Source: Tetracentron sinense
Lineage: Eukaryota > Streptophyta > Magnoliopsida > Trochodendrales > Trochodendraceae
DNA: 64,000 bases
Direction: 5' to 3'
NCBI GenBank assembly: GCA_015143295.1
Contig: CM026557.1
Location: 35,039,965-35,103,964, forward strand
This document shows, one piece after another, positions 28,201 through 43,200 of the stretch (the stretch's first letter is position 1; every line of letters begins with the position of its first letter). Both the position numbers and the translations under genes were made by a program. The notes under the pieces are model-generated. The model was not told the origin of the DNA, made no database searches, and saw only the letters and a list, made by a program, of their open reading frames with translations.

Positions 28201-31200
28201 CAACAAGGGTCGATTCTCAATGAGATCCCTAGAACAGTCGATCGGGTTAGACCAGCCTGACTCTTTTTCTCATAGGGTTGTGTGGAATTCCGGTATTCCT
28301 ACTAAAATATCATTTTTTCTATGGACTACGTAATCAAATAAGATTATCACTTGTGATCACTTGAAATCGAGAGGGTGGAGGTTGGCTAACCACCGCTTTA
28401 TGTGCCTCTAAGCAGAAGAGTCAATAGATCACCTACTTTTGCATTGTCCTATTGCTCATGAGATTTGGGGTTTCTTCCTTTCTCGAGTAAGTGTGGATTG
28501 GTTCTTTCCCTCTTCCTTTCACACATTTTTATCTTGCTTGAATTTGGTTGAGAGAGATGGCTCGAGGTTGGCTACTTGGTCCATCTTGTTGGGTGCTATA
28601 TCTTGGGTCATTTGGAAAAAGAGGAACAAGAGAGTCTTTGAGGACTCTCATTCCACTATTCCTCGCATTTGTTCTAGGATCCGTTTGATAATCATGGAAT
28701 GGTGTGCCATTAGTCATGGTGGTGGGGATCTAGGAGCTTTGCTATCATGATCTGTGGCCGGGTAGGGTGGCATGCCCGCCAATAAGGGGTCGTCATTGTA
28801 GTGGGTCTATATTTTCTTTTCTTATGGTTCACGTTCTCGTGAACTTTTTTTCCTTATTGCTCTTGTAGTTCCGTTTCTTATTTTCTAATACACAACTTCG
28901 ATTACCGATCAAAAAAATGTAGGGTTAAAAATGTAATTGAAAGAATTCATTAGTTTGTTTTTAGCTTATATTTGTATTAAGAGTTTCCAGCATATGCCAC
29001 CCGTATTCCTAAAATCACCTTACCAATACCGATATTTTAAACAACGATTTACATCCCCCCATATTTTTCACAGGTTGCTTTCTTTCTCTGGAGAAAATTC
29101 TCACAACGAATCATTTGAAAAACATAGGGTGGAGAATGGCTAGTTGTTATTTATGTCTTGCCAATAAAGAATCGGTATAACATTTGTTGTTCCACTACTC
29201 CACTGTGAGGTGGATTTTGGGTTAGTTCTTATCATGGTACGGCCCATACGGGGTACATTGGGTTTTCCCTCATGGTTTCTTCGACTCCATGATGAGATTG
29301 ATCTTGTGAGACAAAAATGGAGCTTTTAGGGATTGTTTAAAAGATGCTACCGAGAGCCATTTGTTAGGAGGCGAGAAACAGGAGTGTTTTGAGAATAAAT
29401 CTCATTCAAGGGAGAAATTTTGTTTATCCATATTGGGGCTCATCCGTACATGGTATATGATTAGGGAGGATTATTAGGAGTCATGGGTGGCTGCACTATT
29501 GGACAACCATAGGTATTGGGCAGTTTTGCTTTTCAGATATTTTGGGGTGGAGTATTTCTTCTTTTGCTATTGAATTTATCTTTAGTTCACCTATTCAGTG
29601 AGCCTCTTCTTGTATTCTCCCCTTATTATGAATAAGAATGTCCTTATTACGGACTTAAAAAAATCTCTTTTTCCTCCTTGAATTATTCCATACTGATAGA
29701 AAAAACTTGTCTCTTTCGATAGATTCCGTTATACTAATGTCCCTGACGTGTAAATGCATCAAACCTAGGTCCTAACATCTTGATTTATTACTCAAATACC
29801 GAATTTTTAGGTTAAATTGTGAAATTTGCAAAAACCTCAAATTTTCAGATTTTTTACCCTATATATACTTCTTTGGGGTTGGTATAGTTATATATTGTTG
29901 AGCATAACCTAATCTACAAGCTTCTCAAAATAATTGTCAATATTTTTTCTCAAATTTTTAACGAAAATAAAATTAATCTCCAAAATTTAACCGTAACTAC
30001 TTGTTTAGCATTGGAAATTATGTTGTTAAGCATTGCCCAATTTTTGTTTTTAAAAAAACATAGGTATAATTTTTTGAACATGCTCAGCAAGCCAGCAACT
30101 TATGCCACGTGCTAAGCTATTAATCTTCCTTTCTAACTTCAAAGCATCTTCACCAAGTCGGGGTTCAGAAATTATTTGTCTAGGGAAAATTTTAGGAAAA
30201 AATGGCAAATCTGAAAATTTCAAAAATAATTCCTAAGAATGTTTGGCAAGATATGAAAAAATATAAAATAAGATTACTAATTATGAAAATTATAAACAAA
30301 TACATTTCATACATTAGATATTTATTTGAAACGTTTTCAAATTCTCGTGTAATCGTGTTTAATTTGCAAAAATGCTCGTGTAATCGTGTTTTTTTTTTTT
30401 TTGGAAGGTATGCGAACTTTTGATCGCGAATACTTTGTGAGTTAATCATATTAAAAAATTCAACGAAACAGTCGCATATTATTCAAGTACTTTTTTTATA
30501 AATTAAAATATATCAGAGAACTTTGTAACTATACTTCAAAGGGTTATTTTTGGCAAAACAATGAATGTAGAGTGTGTATTCATGCTTGTTAATTAGTCTT
30601 ACTATCTAATGCATGTTTCATATAGTTTCCATAATGTTCGATATTTCTGAAATTTTTACAATGTTTCCAAAAAATTGAATAAGTTTTTGAAACATTTGAT
30701 ATTTCCAGTTTCCACTACCAGAGGGACCAAAGTTTCTACTGAGACTTAAATTTAGAACTAGCAGCAAGAGTGACTGCAATGTCAATCGCATCCCAGAAAG
30801 AAAGAGAGAAAATAATCGACCCGCCATAAAAAGTTCCCTTACAAGTTTTCTTCAACATATTTCAAAACATTTCAATCAACATTCTGTATTGTATCCTTTG
30901 GCAGCCAGTAATATGTATGATCCCAACATTCTAAACTTTATAATGAATTTCCATTGATTTCAGAGTAATAGGTTATTGTCTCATCGACATCGAAACTTTG
31001 ATTAAGAGGCATAAAAATCATCTGCTTGGGGTTTCTAATGCTGAATGCTAAAGAAAAAGAAAGCAAGCTAATTAAGATTTTGCAGAGTAAACACAAGGTT
31101 ACAGCTTAAGTTGAATCTACTGCCAAACACAACTTCAATTCACGAGTAAGGAACAGACTCAAATTAAGGGCAACAAACTTAACCACAACCTACTAATTAT

Positions 31201-34200
31201 TTGAGGCACATTACCAGTGAGCGCTCTTCTTGGCACCGTGCGAAGTCCCACACTTTAACAGTAGTATCATCCGAGCAGGAACAGAACTTCAAATCTGTCC
31301 TGCAGAAACTGTTTTACAAGGTATTACAACCTATCCATGAAAGATACATGGAGTGCATTGATAGTTTGATATAGGATTATAAAAATGTACCTCAAGTCAC
31401 GAACTGATTCTTTATGAGCAGATTTATTTGCCTTCACATTGTTCATGTTATTTTGCCAATATCTAAACAAACATTCCACAGACATAATTACATCACACAG
31501 AATAGTAAGTGCATTATCAAAACAAAATAAATAGGAAATGCTGAACCAAGACTGGCTTGATATAATAAGAGATGTGTTTACTTTATAGAGCCCCCGTCAT
31601 CACCAGTGACCATCCAGTTTTCATTGTGACTCCATACCATGGACCTAATTGCTTGATCATGAGCCTGCACATAAACAGATGTCCAAAAATATACTGTTGA
31701 CTTCCTTTATAACTGAAATTTTAAAAAGTAGTTACTAAGAATGCCACAGTATACCTGAAGAATCATTTCAAAGTTAAATGATTGTCCATTCCAAAGAGTA
31801 AATTCCCCACTTTGTGAGCCTGTGATGAGACGTCTTCCTGTAGGAGTCCACTTTAAAAGAAGAAAAAAGATGGTCACGTATGGGAAGGTTAATACCTCAG
31901 CAACAGATAATCCATGGATAAAATGATAAAGAAGGCAAAAAAAATGCAGCATACAACTATTTCATTATGTTCTATGCCTAAAAAATATCATACGACATCA
32001 CATGTGAAAGAAATGGTTTATCAAACAGAAGTGATAAGAAAACCTTGGAAGCAGCGAAACGCTTGGAATTGGAAGCAAATTTACAGCTTATATCAGATGA
32101 AGAGAGATACCTGATTGATAGAGATATTTCGTTGTTTATATGGAGCAAAACAGTCAATACAAAATTACAAGTCAAACTAAATACAACACATTAAATGGAT
32201 ATGGTGGAACTTTATCAAGCAGTTAAACAGGCTAGAACCCCGTCTTTAGTACATTAAACTATATAATAGTAAAAGTAATTTTAATCATACTCACCAAGAC
32301 TCGATTGATTGAACACCGGTTTTTGTTTAGAGAAGTATGGACAAACTTTGCGGCAAAGCTTGTGGACGGATTATCTGCATAGGCGATTGTTGGCAACATC
32401 TACACCATAATCAACATTAGAGAAACATTTATATGATGCAAAAATAGTAATCAAGTTCACTACCAATGGCAATGAACAGTGAATCCACTGAATGAATTTG
32501 CTAGAAAATTAAGCAATCAGCCTTTTAATTTTCTAGAGCATGCTGAAATACATGAAAAAATGGACCCAACCGCGAACAAGTCAAGTATGGCTACAAGGAA
32601 CGAATGTTGAAATCAAAAGTTCAAAGTAAAGTGTACATGCAAAGAAGAAGTCAAATATAAATGGTGAACCACTCATATTCTCAACACATCAGTAATACGA
32701 TTATAGAATAAAATAGACAACTCATAAACAGTAACTAACATCAATGGCTGCAGCTGGGGTAGGTTGAAGCACAGTCCTGTCCCTTGAGTCCCGCTGCCAC
32801 ATACGGATCTGCAGAAAGTATCAACCATTAACCACCAGTTAAAAATTTTATAAGATAGCAAGACGTTCAAAGACTAGCTAGCATATTTGGGACGTTCAAA
32901 AACACCCCATAAGGTGAAACAACATTTATAACAGTTAAAACATCCCAGTTAAAATCCCATATGAATGTTGTTTTCACCTTATGGGATGTTTTCACCTTAA
33001 GATGTTGAAAAAATACAATTTTCAACTATTTTACATACTTTTTGGTATTTTTCTTAGTTTTTTGTGTAATATAATAGGTTTTTAGATTAAAGCTTGATTA
33101 CATGGCTAATGGAATTTTCAAATAAAATAAATTTTTTAAGTTATTTTATATTCTCTTTCCTTTTATTTCCTTCTTTTTTTGTATAAATAATGTACATTAA
33201 TTACATAACCAAAAAGTATATGTATTAATCTATTACAATTTTTTTCAATTTATGCACCATACTACGCTAACGCTTGCATAGTGCATCTATTTAATTCCTC
33301 GTCATACAACATTAATTTATAGTGTAACATGTTTTTTGTTTCATTATTTTGTCCTTTGCAGTAAATCATCATTATTCCAAGGAGTAAAATAGATCCAGAT
33401 ATTGGTTAGGAGCATTGGGTGAGGTTCGATGGGTCGGACCGTTGGACAAACACAAGATAAATTGTAATTATTGCTCTAGGATCATTACAAGGGGCTTTAC
33501 AAGATTTATGGAGCACCTAGCTCACAAGTCAGGAGATATTTTTGTTTTGATCGATAATCCATGCAATTATATTGAAGAAGAAAAGATGAGGCCAAACCAT
33601 AGGTCACGAGGTCATAAGCTAAAGCTGGAAGATAAGAACAGAAAGCAAGAAGGGCCAAATAAGTCCCTAAATACAGCCCCTCACACCCTATACAAAGTTA
33701 GACTAGAAGTATGCCCAAGTTTACCCCTTCCCGTCTATGTGAGCACCATGCCATGACCATCGACCGAGTACAAGAGCAAATGACAAAAATGGAGGAAGAA
33801 GAGTTTTCAAAAACTCTCTTGTTTCTCTCCTTCCAAAATGGACCAAGTTATAGCACCCGGCAAGACTCGCCAAATAGCCCTCCATGAATCATCCCCACCT
33901 ACCACCCTCCAACAAGATAAGAAGTTGTGAAGGAAATAGGGAAAGACCTAATCGAGATAGCAAGAAACTCCAAATCTCAACTGCTATAGGACAATGTAAG
34001 AGAAGATGATCGACCGACTCTTCTGCTTGAAGGCACATGAAATAACGATTAGTCATCCTCCACCCTCTAGATTTCAAGTGATCACAGGTTAAGATTTTAT
34101 TCAAAGCCGCATTTCATAGAAAGAAAGATACTTTGGATGGAATACCAGGATTCCACACGGTCCTATGAGGAAACGGGGCAGATGTACTAGACTCAACTAG

Positions 34201-37200
34201 AGATCTCACAAAAAAGCAACCTTTGTTGCCTCTAGACCATAATCTAACATCCCGGCCCTAAGAGACTTCAGGGAGGGATCTCAATCTTTCTAACATCCTA
34301 CTGAACGCAAAGAATTCCTAATCATTTAACCCTCTCCTCAGCTTGGGACACCACGCAACCCCCCCACTTCCCATATCCATGTAATCCCCAACAGACGCAT
34401 CTTTATCCCTAGCAATACGAAATAAGATATCAAAGTCGTCCTGCAACTTCATGATGCCACACCACACATCTTTCCAAAACCTAACCTCAGAACCCCCACC
34501 AATCCTGAACTCGAAGAATGGGACAACTAGCCTCGCAACTGACATGATGCCCTTCCACAACCCCACTCCGTGGGCCCTTTTAACTTCCTTTGGGACCCAA
34601 CACGAAAGCTCCCCGTATTTGGCTATGATCACCGATCGCCACAGGCTCTCCCTCTCCTCCCCGAACCTCCAAATCCATTTCCCTAGCAAGGCTTTATTGA
34701 CCCGCGACAGTGGCTTGAGGTTTAAACCACCCTTGCTCCTAGGACGACAAATCAGGAGATATTAAAGGATGTACTCAGGTCCCAAAGCCAATTTGATTGA
34801 TGATGTAGGACCATTTATGGGAAATAAAACAGGCCAAGGAACAAAAGTAGAGGGTATCTTAGAGGATAGCACAGATGGAGCATATCTCAAATGATAAGGA
34901 GGATGAGTTACAAATATTGGATGATGACATTGTGTTTCAAGCAAGCCAGACAAGTATGAGCACATTTCTCATGGAGGAAGAAGCTCGTCATTCTGGGAGG
35001 GGTTTGAATAAGAAGGCTCATCACATGCACCTAATCGTAGAAGGTTTAGCAGTGTACATTTACTTGGGGAGAGTGCGAAGGGTGGGAGAGAAATGCATGG
35101 TCAAGGCAATATGTACCCTTACTTGATGCAATATGATAGTACTACACAACCCACTATGAAAGCCAATTTTGATAAGTTACTGAGACGTCGGGTGGCAACA
35201 TCGATTGCACGGTTTTTCACTTTGACTGTATCCCTTCAAATGCTGCGAGCTCTCCGGGTTATTAAATATGATAGATGCTATTGCATCACTAGGCTAGTGG
35301 GTTAAGGGACCTAGTTCGTTGAGAACAGAGGCAAGTATTTAGATGATGATGTGGAGGAACTGAAGACATATATGAGCACATTTCGGTGTGCCAATGACAA
35401 GTACGGATGTACTCTCATGTGTGATGTTGGAGTGAGCCAACCAAAAAATCTATTACAGACTTCATGGTTTATAATGCTCAAGAAACAGTGTTCCATAGGT
35501 TCATTGATGTATCTGGGAAAGTAAAGGACCATAAACTCTTTTTAAGTTGATGGACCAAGTGGTAGAAGAAATCGGTGAACAATAAATTATTCAAATTGTC
35601 ATTGACAATGAAACCTAATATAAGGCTGCTGGCATGAAGTTAATGAAGAGGAGTACCTTCAATGGAGTCCATGTGCTGCACATTGTCTAGACCTTCCATT
35701 AGAGGATATAGGGAAGCTTCTTGAGGTTAAGACAGTTGTTTCCAAGGCTAGGAAGATCAATGGTACTATGATTGTATCTACAACAATACTGGATGGTGAC
35801 TCTGATGAGGGAACATACACGTGAGACTTGAGAGGGATTAGCAACACCCAGCCACCACAAGATTTGTCAATAACGATGTAGAGTAGGAAAGCAAGGTCAT
35901 ATATAAATCTCAGTTGATGCAAAAGTTCACCTCGAAAAAAATTGTGTTGATTCGATGTAAGCTAGAAAGCAAGGACTTCCCAGACAGATAGCACACATCG
36001 TCTTCTTAGAGTAAAATGAATTTTGGGCAAAAGCTGAGGAGAATGTAAAGACAATTAATCTCATAGTACAGGTGCTTAAGTGGGCAGATAGAAATATAAA
36101 GCTTGCCGAAGGCTATATATATGACGCTTTTGCAATCAAAGAAATCAAAAGGCGTCGTATAAAGTCTATTTGGAGCTAATTGACCATTGATGGAATAACC
36201 AGCTTCATCAGGTCATCCATGCAGCAAGTAATTGCATTATAAGATTTATGTAAGCTTTTATTCTTTATGATTTAGTTATGTACAAAATATATACTTATGG
36301 GAATAGTGTTTATGTATATTATCCCTAGCAGGCTACTTTTTAAATCCGGTGTTCGGCGTGTGCCAATATGGAAGGAACCTTTCTACACATGAGGAGGTTT
36401 TTAAGGGATTGAAGAAGGTGATCCAGCGATGAGAGCCTATGAAGGATCTCCAAGTAAAAGTCTTAGCTCAGGTAATAAGAATATTTGCTCCTTAATGAGC
36501 AAAATTAAATCATATAAGAATTATTTACTCTATGTATTGCATACTAATTATTTGATTTTATAAAGATTATTTAATAACCAGTCTGGTTCTTTCAGGAGTG
36601 ACACGGCGAGGATGGTAAAGAAGGTGACGGAGCCAGGAAAATTCAATATAGTACTATATAATATAATATACCTTCTGCCTTAGTTCTATTGTATTACCTT
36701 GTTGTGATTAGTTTTAAAAATTAGAACATATCTTAAGTGAATTCTGATCATGTAATGAATTGTGCAGGGGATTGGTGGGCAACAAACAGGGAGGATGCTC
36801 CAGATCTTCAACAATTACAATGAGCGTATTGAGTTAGACATGCAGTTCTTCTGGTTGTGTGCAGAATTGGAGCATATCCTCCCTCATCCATCCAAAGACT
36901 CAAAACAGGTTAACCTCGGTGACACTGGAGAAGTTAGTCTACTCACAATATACTATGTAGTTGTGTTGTGACTTGTGAGCCTACAACTTGAGGAGGGAAC
37001 AGGATCCATTTCTTTGATCCAATTAACTTGGATTACAAATTCTCCAAGGGTGATCTGTTAAACCCATGGCTGCGTGTTGGATGACATCTCCGGTGAAGAA
37101 GGGTCAAGCACCTGTACAGAAACCACAAGGCCCATCACAAGCACAAAAGCCCCCACCCCCACCGGGACACAAACTAAAAGTAAAAAAGATGAAGGGAAAT

Positions 37201-40200
37201 CAGTTGTTCAGTACAATGAGGAAGAGCCAAGCATAGATGAGTGCCCTTCGTCAAATAGCACTGACACTAACAGTAGAGACAAAGGGTCTGATCATGGACA
37301 TGAGGATGTACGTATACACTATACACGTATATGATGCAGAGGCTGGTCCAGGACAAGACATCGAATGAGGTATGGAGTGATGGATGAGCGTTCGACTGGC
37401 AATAGGGAGAGGGGAGGGACGACTAATTAGCAACATTATAGCAAATTGTCACGCCCTGAAGCTTCAGATGCGTGATTAGGTGAGATGATGTGATAAAATA
37501 GCGATGGTTGGCGAAGAACAATAAACCCTTGGTTTCCCAGTTAAAAAGAGTTATCAATTTCATAAGATTGTGCCTAAGGCCATGCGCAAGCAAACCGAAG
37601 TTACTGAACAGTCTGGCTTCAAAAATTCAAAACTCAATGTAGGTAAATCCAATCCAACTAATTCTTATCATTTTGAAAACTAGACTCATAATAATAGCTA
37701 AGAAAAATACTGATCACGTCCAAAAGTTTGATTCAGGTTCAACTAAAATATCTTATATTGAAAACAGAGTTGCTGGAATTTGCAACACAGCACTGAACAA
37801 CCAGTAGTAACTTAATTACTGGTTTTCATTTTAAGGAATCTGGGCTTGAGACCTGTGGCATTTGAAAATAGACTCATATAACAATGTTTCCTCAAAATAT
37901 CAAAAATTGTCCATGAGTATAGCTATGATAAAATCTCAGTTGAAATCAGGTTATGCGCAACAGACCTGGAATTACAGAATTGTTGTGCCAAGATAGAAAT
38001 TCATCTAAAAATAGTTAATGTGATCCGATTTGCGTGAAAATTTTCAGATTACATATTTAATAAGTTAGTAAGCTGTGGTTGAAGCGGCATTCAAAACTAA
38101 TGTCATTAAGTTCAGATCTAGAGTAAAACGCATGAAATGCACAGTGAATTCTATTTTTCAGCAAAAAGTCCTTAGACAACAAATCATCCATCCAGATATA
38201 ATTCCACATACTGATGTCCAAAATGATTTACCAACTGTCCTTTGCAGCTAATTATCCAAAACATGATACAACTATATACATGAGACATCATTCACAGAAT
38301 TTCTTGTGAGGCACAAGCAAGAAGTACTTTCACGAAGTTTGCTAGAAATCCATGATTTCATCCAAAGTCTGAGTTCACCTCGAACTTCTTCAAATCTGAA
38401 ATATAAATAGGGGTGAGCTAAAATACCCCAGTAGGGAAACATGATTTTTATACAAATAACAATTTTTTAAAGAAAATCCAAATTTTAACAAAAACATGAA
38501 AACTTCAAGTATATGCAAGTTCAAAGAAATCGAATTCACAAGGCATCGTATTATAGTTTTCTAAAACATCTTCGAGCTTTAATTTTTTTTTCCAATTCCA
38601 ACTGAATCTGAAAACCATCAGAACAATCACGGTTGGTCCAAAAGAATACACACACTAACAGCACGATTTCGGGTATGCATTTCCCCTAGCTTGGTTAGGC
38701 ACGAAATCACCAACACAAGGAGTGTCCTCGAGGAAGGTTTAGGGTCTTTCAACCAAGGGAACACGATGCCCTTCTTGCTCTTTAGGGGAGTACTACTCAA
38801 CCCGATGACCGCAACCCTCTGCCAAATGTAATGTATTCCTAGGATCATAGGTTCTAAAATTGAAACATCTTCCACATAATCCAATTCCAGAATTTTCAAA
38901 ATGAACATAATCCCATAATACATCATGTTTAATCAAACCCAAAACATGTAAATGAGCAAACCACTCATGCATGCCAAAATCAATTTTCATATGCATTATT
39001 TGAACTAATTTATCAATATTTCAAATATATTTGAAGGAAATCATAAATACTCAAATCTGAAATTTTATTATAAAGCAAATTAACACATTAATAAGGTTGG
39101 AATTCAGAAAACTCTAATATTCTTTCAAGATAAGAGTAGAAACTTCATAGCTCATGTTACTAAAGATGCAAAAACAGAATTTTAACTTTAAAATTTAAAC
39201 ATAGAAATCAAGATTGAAAAGTATTTCATTTTCCAAATTTTTAGAGAGAAAAAAGCATCCATGTTCAAGAAAATGAAAAGAATCCCTACCTAAACTCTTG
39301 AATCTTCAAACACCCTTCTTCCACCCAAAATTCCAGCAACCTTCAAGCGATTATGGCATCTTCCAAGCTTCTCTAAGTGTTGTGCTCACTTCACATGCTC
39401 CCTTTCTCACGGCTCCTCTCACGTTCACTCATTTTTCTTGTGCAAAAGTGGTACAAAAGAGTGTGGGTGTGTTTTTATAATGGGGAGTAAGTGTGTTGAT
39501 TTGAGACATGTGTCTATGGTGTGGTGTTGGTTTGAAATATGTGGCCACAACTTTCTATTTTATGAATTAGACACACCTACTTTTATTATTTCCAAAGAAC
39601 ACTCTTAACTTTATAAAATGTTAAGTTCACGTGTATTTTGTTATTATTTCCAATTTATCCATTGTATGGGGTAAAATAACGTTGCCACAAAATAATAAAA
39701 TAATAATAAGTTTTTGCAAAAATAATATTAGTCACTAACATCATATTAATCACACATTAATCACCTAATAATTCAACATAATTTATGAAATAAAAGTAAG
39801 GTCATCATATTCCATCCTCTTTAAAGAATATTTCGTCCTCGAAATTTAAATAATACCTCAAGAAGCAAAAAGATGGGGATATCTACTACGCATATTGGAC
39901 TCTAGCTCCCAGGTAGCTTCTTCCACATCGTGATGCTACCACAACACCTTTATCAAAGGAATTGTCTTGTTACGAAGCACTTCTTCTTTAGTGTCCAAAA
40001 TGCGAATAGGCTTTTCGCCATAGGTTACATCCTCCCAAAGCGGTAATTCTTACCATTTAATCACATGTGCTGGGTCAGGTTTATATTTTTGAAGCATAGA
40101 TATGTGGAAAACATTGTGAACACCTAATAATTGTGGTGTTAAAGAGAGACGGAATGAAACCTCTCCAACTTTCTGAAGAAACTCAAAAGGTCCAATATAC

Positions 40201-43200
40201 CTCGGAGCTAATTTTCCCTTCTTACCAAACCAAATAACTCCCTTCCGTGGGGATACCTTCAAAAAAACATGATCTCCAACTTGAAAGTCCAAAGGTTGCC
40301 TACGCCGATTTGCTTAACTTTTCTGCCTTCTTTGCGATGTGCATAAACGATCACGAATAAGTTGAATCTTCTCTGTAGTCTCCTTTACCAAGTCAGGTTC
40401 TACCAAGCTCGAACAAGGGCTAGATTGGAAATAAGAACAAAATCCATGTGAACTTAGCATTTTAGAAAGTTAATGGTGTTATTTGGAAATAATAAAAGTC
40501 GGTGGGTCTAATTCATAAAATAGAAAGTTATGGTCACATGTTTCAAATTAACACCACACCATGGATACATGTCTCAAATCAACACACTTACTCCCCATTA
40601 TTAAAACACATTCACGCTCTCTTTCTACAACTTTTGCACAAGAGAAGAGAGAAGGGAGTGGACGTGAGAGGAGCCGTGAGAGAAAGGGAGCATGCTAAGT
40701 AAGTACGCAACTTTGAGAAGCTTGGAAGAGGCCCTAATCGCTTGAAGGTTGCTGTAATTTTGGGTGGAAGAAGGGTGTTTGAAGATTCAAAGGTTTAGGT
40801 AGGGATTCTTTTCCTTTTATTGAACATGGATACTTTGTTCTCTCTAAAAATCTAAAAAATTAAATACTACTTCTCAATCTTGATTTCTATGTTTAAATTT
40901 TGAAGTTAAAATTCCGTTTTTCCATCTTTAGTGACATGAGCTATGAAGTTTCTACTCTCATCTTGAAAGAACATTAGGGTCTCCTTGATTCCAACCTTAT
41001 TCATGTGTTAATTTCCTTTATAGTAAAATTTCAGATTTTGGTATTTGTAATTTCCTTCAAATATACTTGAAATTTTGATAAATTAGTTCAAATAATGCAT
41101 ATGGGAATTGATTTCGGCATGCATGAGTGGTTTACTCATTTACATGTTTTGGGTACAAGTTAGGTCCAACCAAGCTCGACTCTCCAATCTCTGCCCAACA
41201 AATCAGAGATCTGCACGGCCTCCCATACAATGCCTCATACAGATCCATCTCAATACTCGACTGGTAGCTATTGTTGTAAGTGAATTTCACTAGTGGCAAG
41301 TCTTCGCTCCAACTTCCCTTGAAATCTAAGACACAAGCTCGCAGCATATCTTCTAAAATTTGGTTAACCCGCTCAGATTGCCCACTGGTCTGTGGTGAAA
41401 ATTTGTGCTCAAATGCAACTGTGTACCCAACGCCTTCTACAAACTCTACCCAAATTGAGACATAAAGCGAGGATCTTTATTGGACACAATCGAATAATGG
41501 CACACATGCAACCGCACTATCTTTTTAATATAGAGTTTACTCAATGAAGCTAAGGAATCTGTCATCCTAATCGGTAAGAAATGAGCCGATTTCATCAATC
41601 GACCTACAATCACCCAAACGGCGTCATAACCTTGCTGAGTCCTAGGCAAACCTGTAACAAAGTCCATAGTCACATGCTCCCACTTCCATTCAGCTACTAA
41701 AAACGATTGCAACAATCCTGATGGTTTCTGATATTCTACTTTCACCTGTTGACACGTAAGGCATTTAGAAACACTACATCCTTCTTCATACCCTTCCACC
41801 AAAACTGACGCTTTAAATCTTGATACATCTTTGTGCTTCCAGGGTGAATCAAGAGTTTTGAGCGATGAGCTTCACTAAGCACTTTCTCCTTAATTTGCTC
41901 ACCATTGGGTACACAAAGCTTGCCCAGAAAACGTACTCCTTTATCAGTGGAAACTGACCAATCCTTGTGCTCCACACCTCTCTCTAAATCATTTTGAATG
42001 GTCTACAACTCCTAGTATTGCTACTACGCTTCAATCACCCGATGAATAAGGGTTGGTTGGGCTACAAGATTGCACACACACTACGGCATCTTTTTCATAA
42101 CATGCAAATTGAAACCTCCCAAAACGTCAAGCATCTGTCATTTCCTCAAAGCAAGACTACTAATCATCTTTTGTGACTTCCTAATCAAAGCATCTACCAC
42201 AACATTAGCCTTCCCCGGATGATAATGCAAAGAAAAATCGTAATCTTCCAAATATTTCATCCAATGACGTTGCCATAAGTTCAAATCCTTCTGAGTGAAG
42301 ATCTACTTCAAACTTTTATGATCTGTATAAACCTCAAATCTCTCACCGTAAAAGTAGCATCTCCACAGTTTGATGGCAAAGATGACAACTGCTAACTGTA
42401 AGTCGTGTGTTGGATAATTTTGTTCATGAGGCTTTAACTGACGAGTTTCATATGACACAACTCTACCGTGTTGCATCAATACACATCCAAGCCTTGGATA
42501 ATTTTGTTCACGAGGCTTTAACTGACGAGATCCATATGACACAACTCTACTGTGTTTCATCAATACAGATCCAAGCCCTCTCAATGATGCATCGCTATAA
42601 ATTACATACCCCTCCCTACTGGTAAGATCTATTTTTTTTTATCACCATAAGCACTTTGTTGAGGTCAACCTCCTCTTCAATTCCTTAAATGACTGCTCAC
42701 ACTCCTCATCCCAAACAATTTTACTCCTTTCCTAATCAACTTCGTCAATGGTGCAACGATACGTGAGAAATTCTCCACAAAACGACGATAATAGCCTATC
42801 AATCCTAAGACACTATGAATCTCTATGACAGTTTTAAGTCATTCGCAATTCAAAATAACTTCCAACTTTAGAAGGATCTACAGAGACCTTCCTGCAATAT
42901 CACATGACCCAAGAACTACACCTTCCTCATCCAAAACACACATTTCTCCTTCTTGGCATCAAGGTTCAAAATTTCGATAATATCGGCAATATATCGCCGA
43001 TATTTTTCGATATCGGTGGTCACCGATGTATAGATACGCTGTTGAGGAAAAATTACACCATGTTGGGAGATATCTGCAATATCGGAGATATATTGTCGAT
43101 ATCTCTCGATATCAACCAAATCTGTAAAAAATTAATTGTTTTCCCCCCCCCCCTTTTTTTTTTGCAAATATACATGCATCATCCAAAAAAACAAAAGAAA

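Noticed and set aside
30343..30390. 17-bp repeat CTCGTGTAATCGTGTTT as a fourth LINE-tail insertion
   Set aside because: The spacer AATTTGCAAAAATG has no clear poly(A) tail at the correct side; simple tandem duplication is as likely.
37074..37334. Independent acidic Ser/Thr-rich protein
   Set aside because: It lies directly after the hAT dimerisation motif and is the usual low-complexity C-terminal tail of such transposases.
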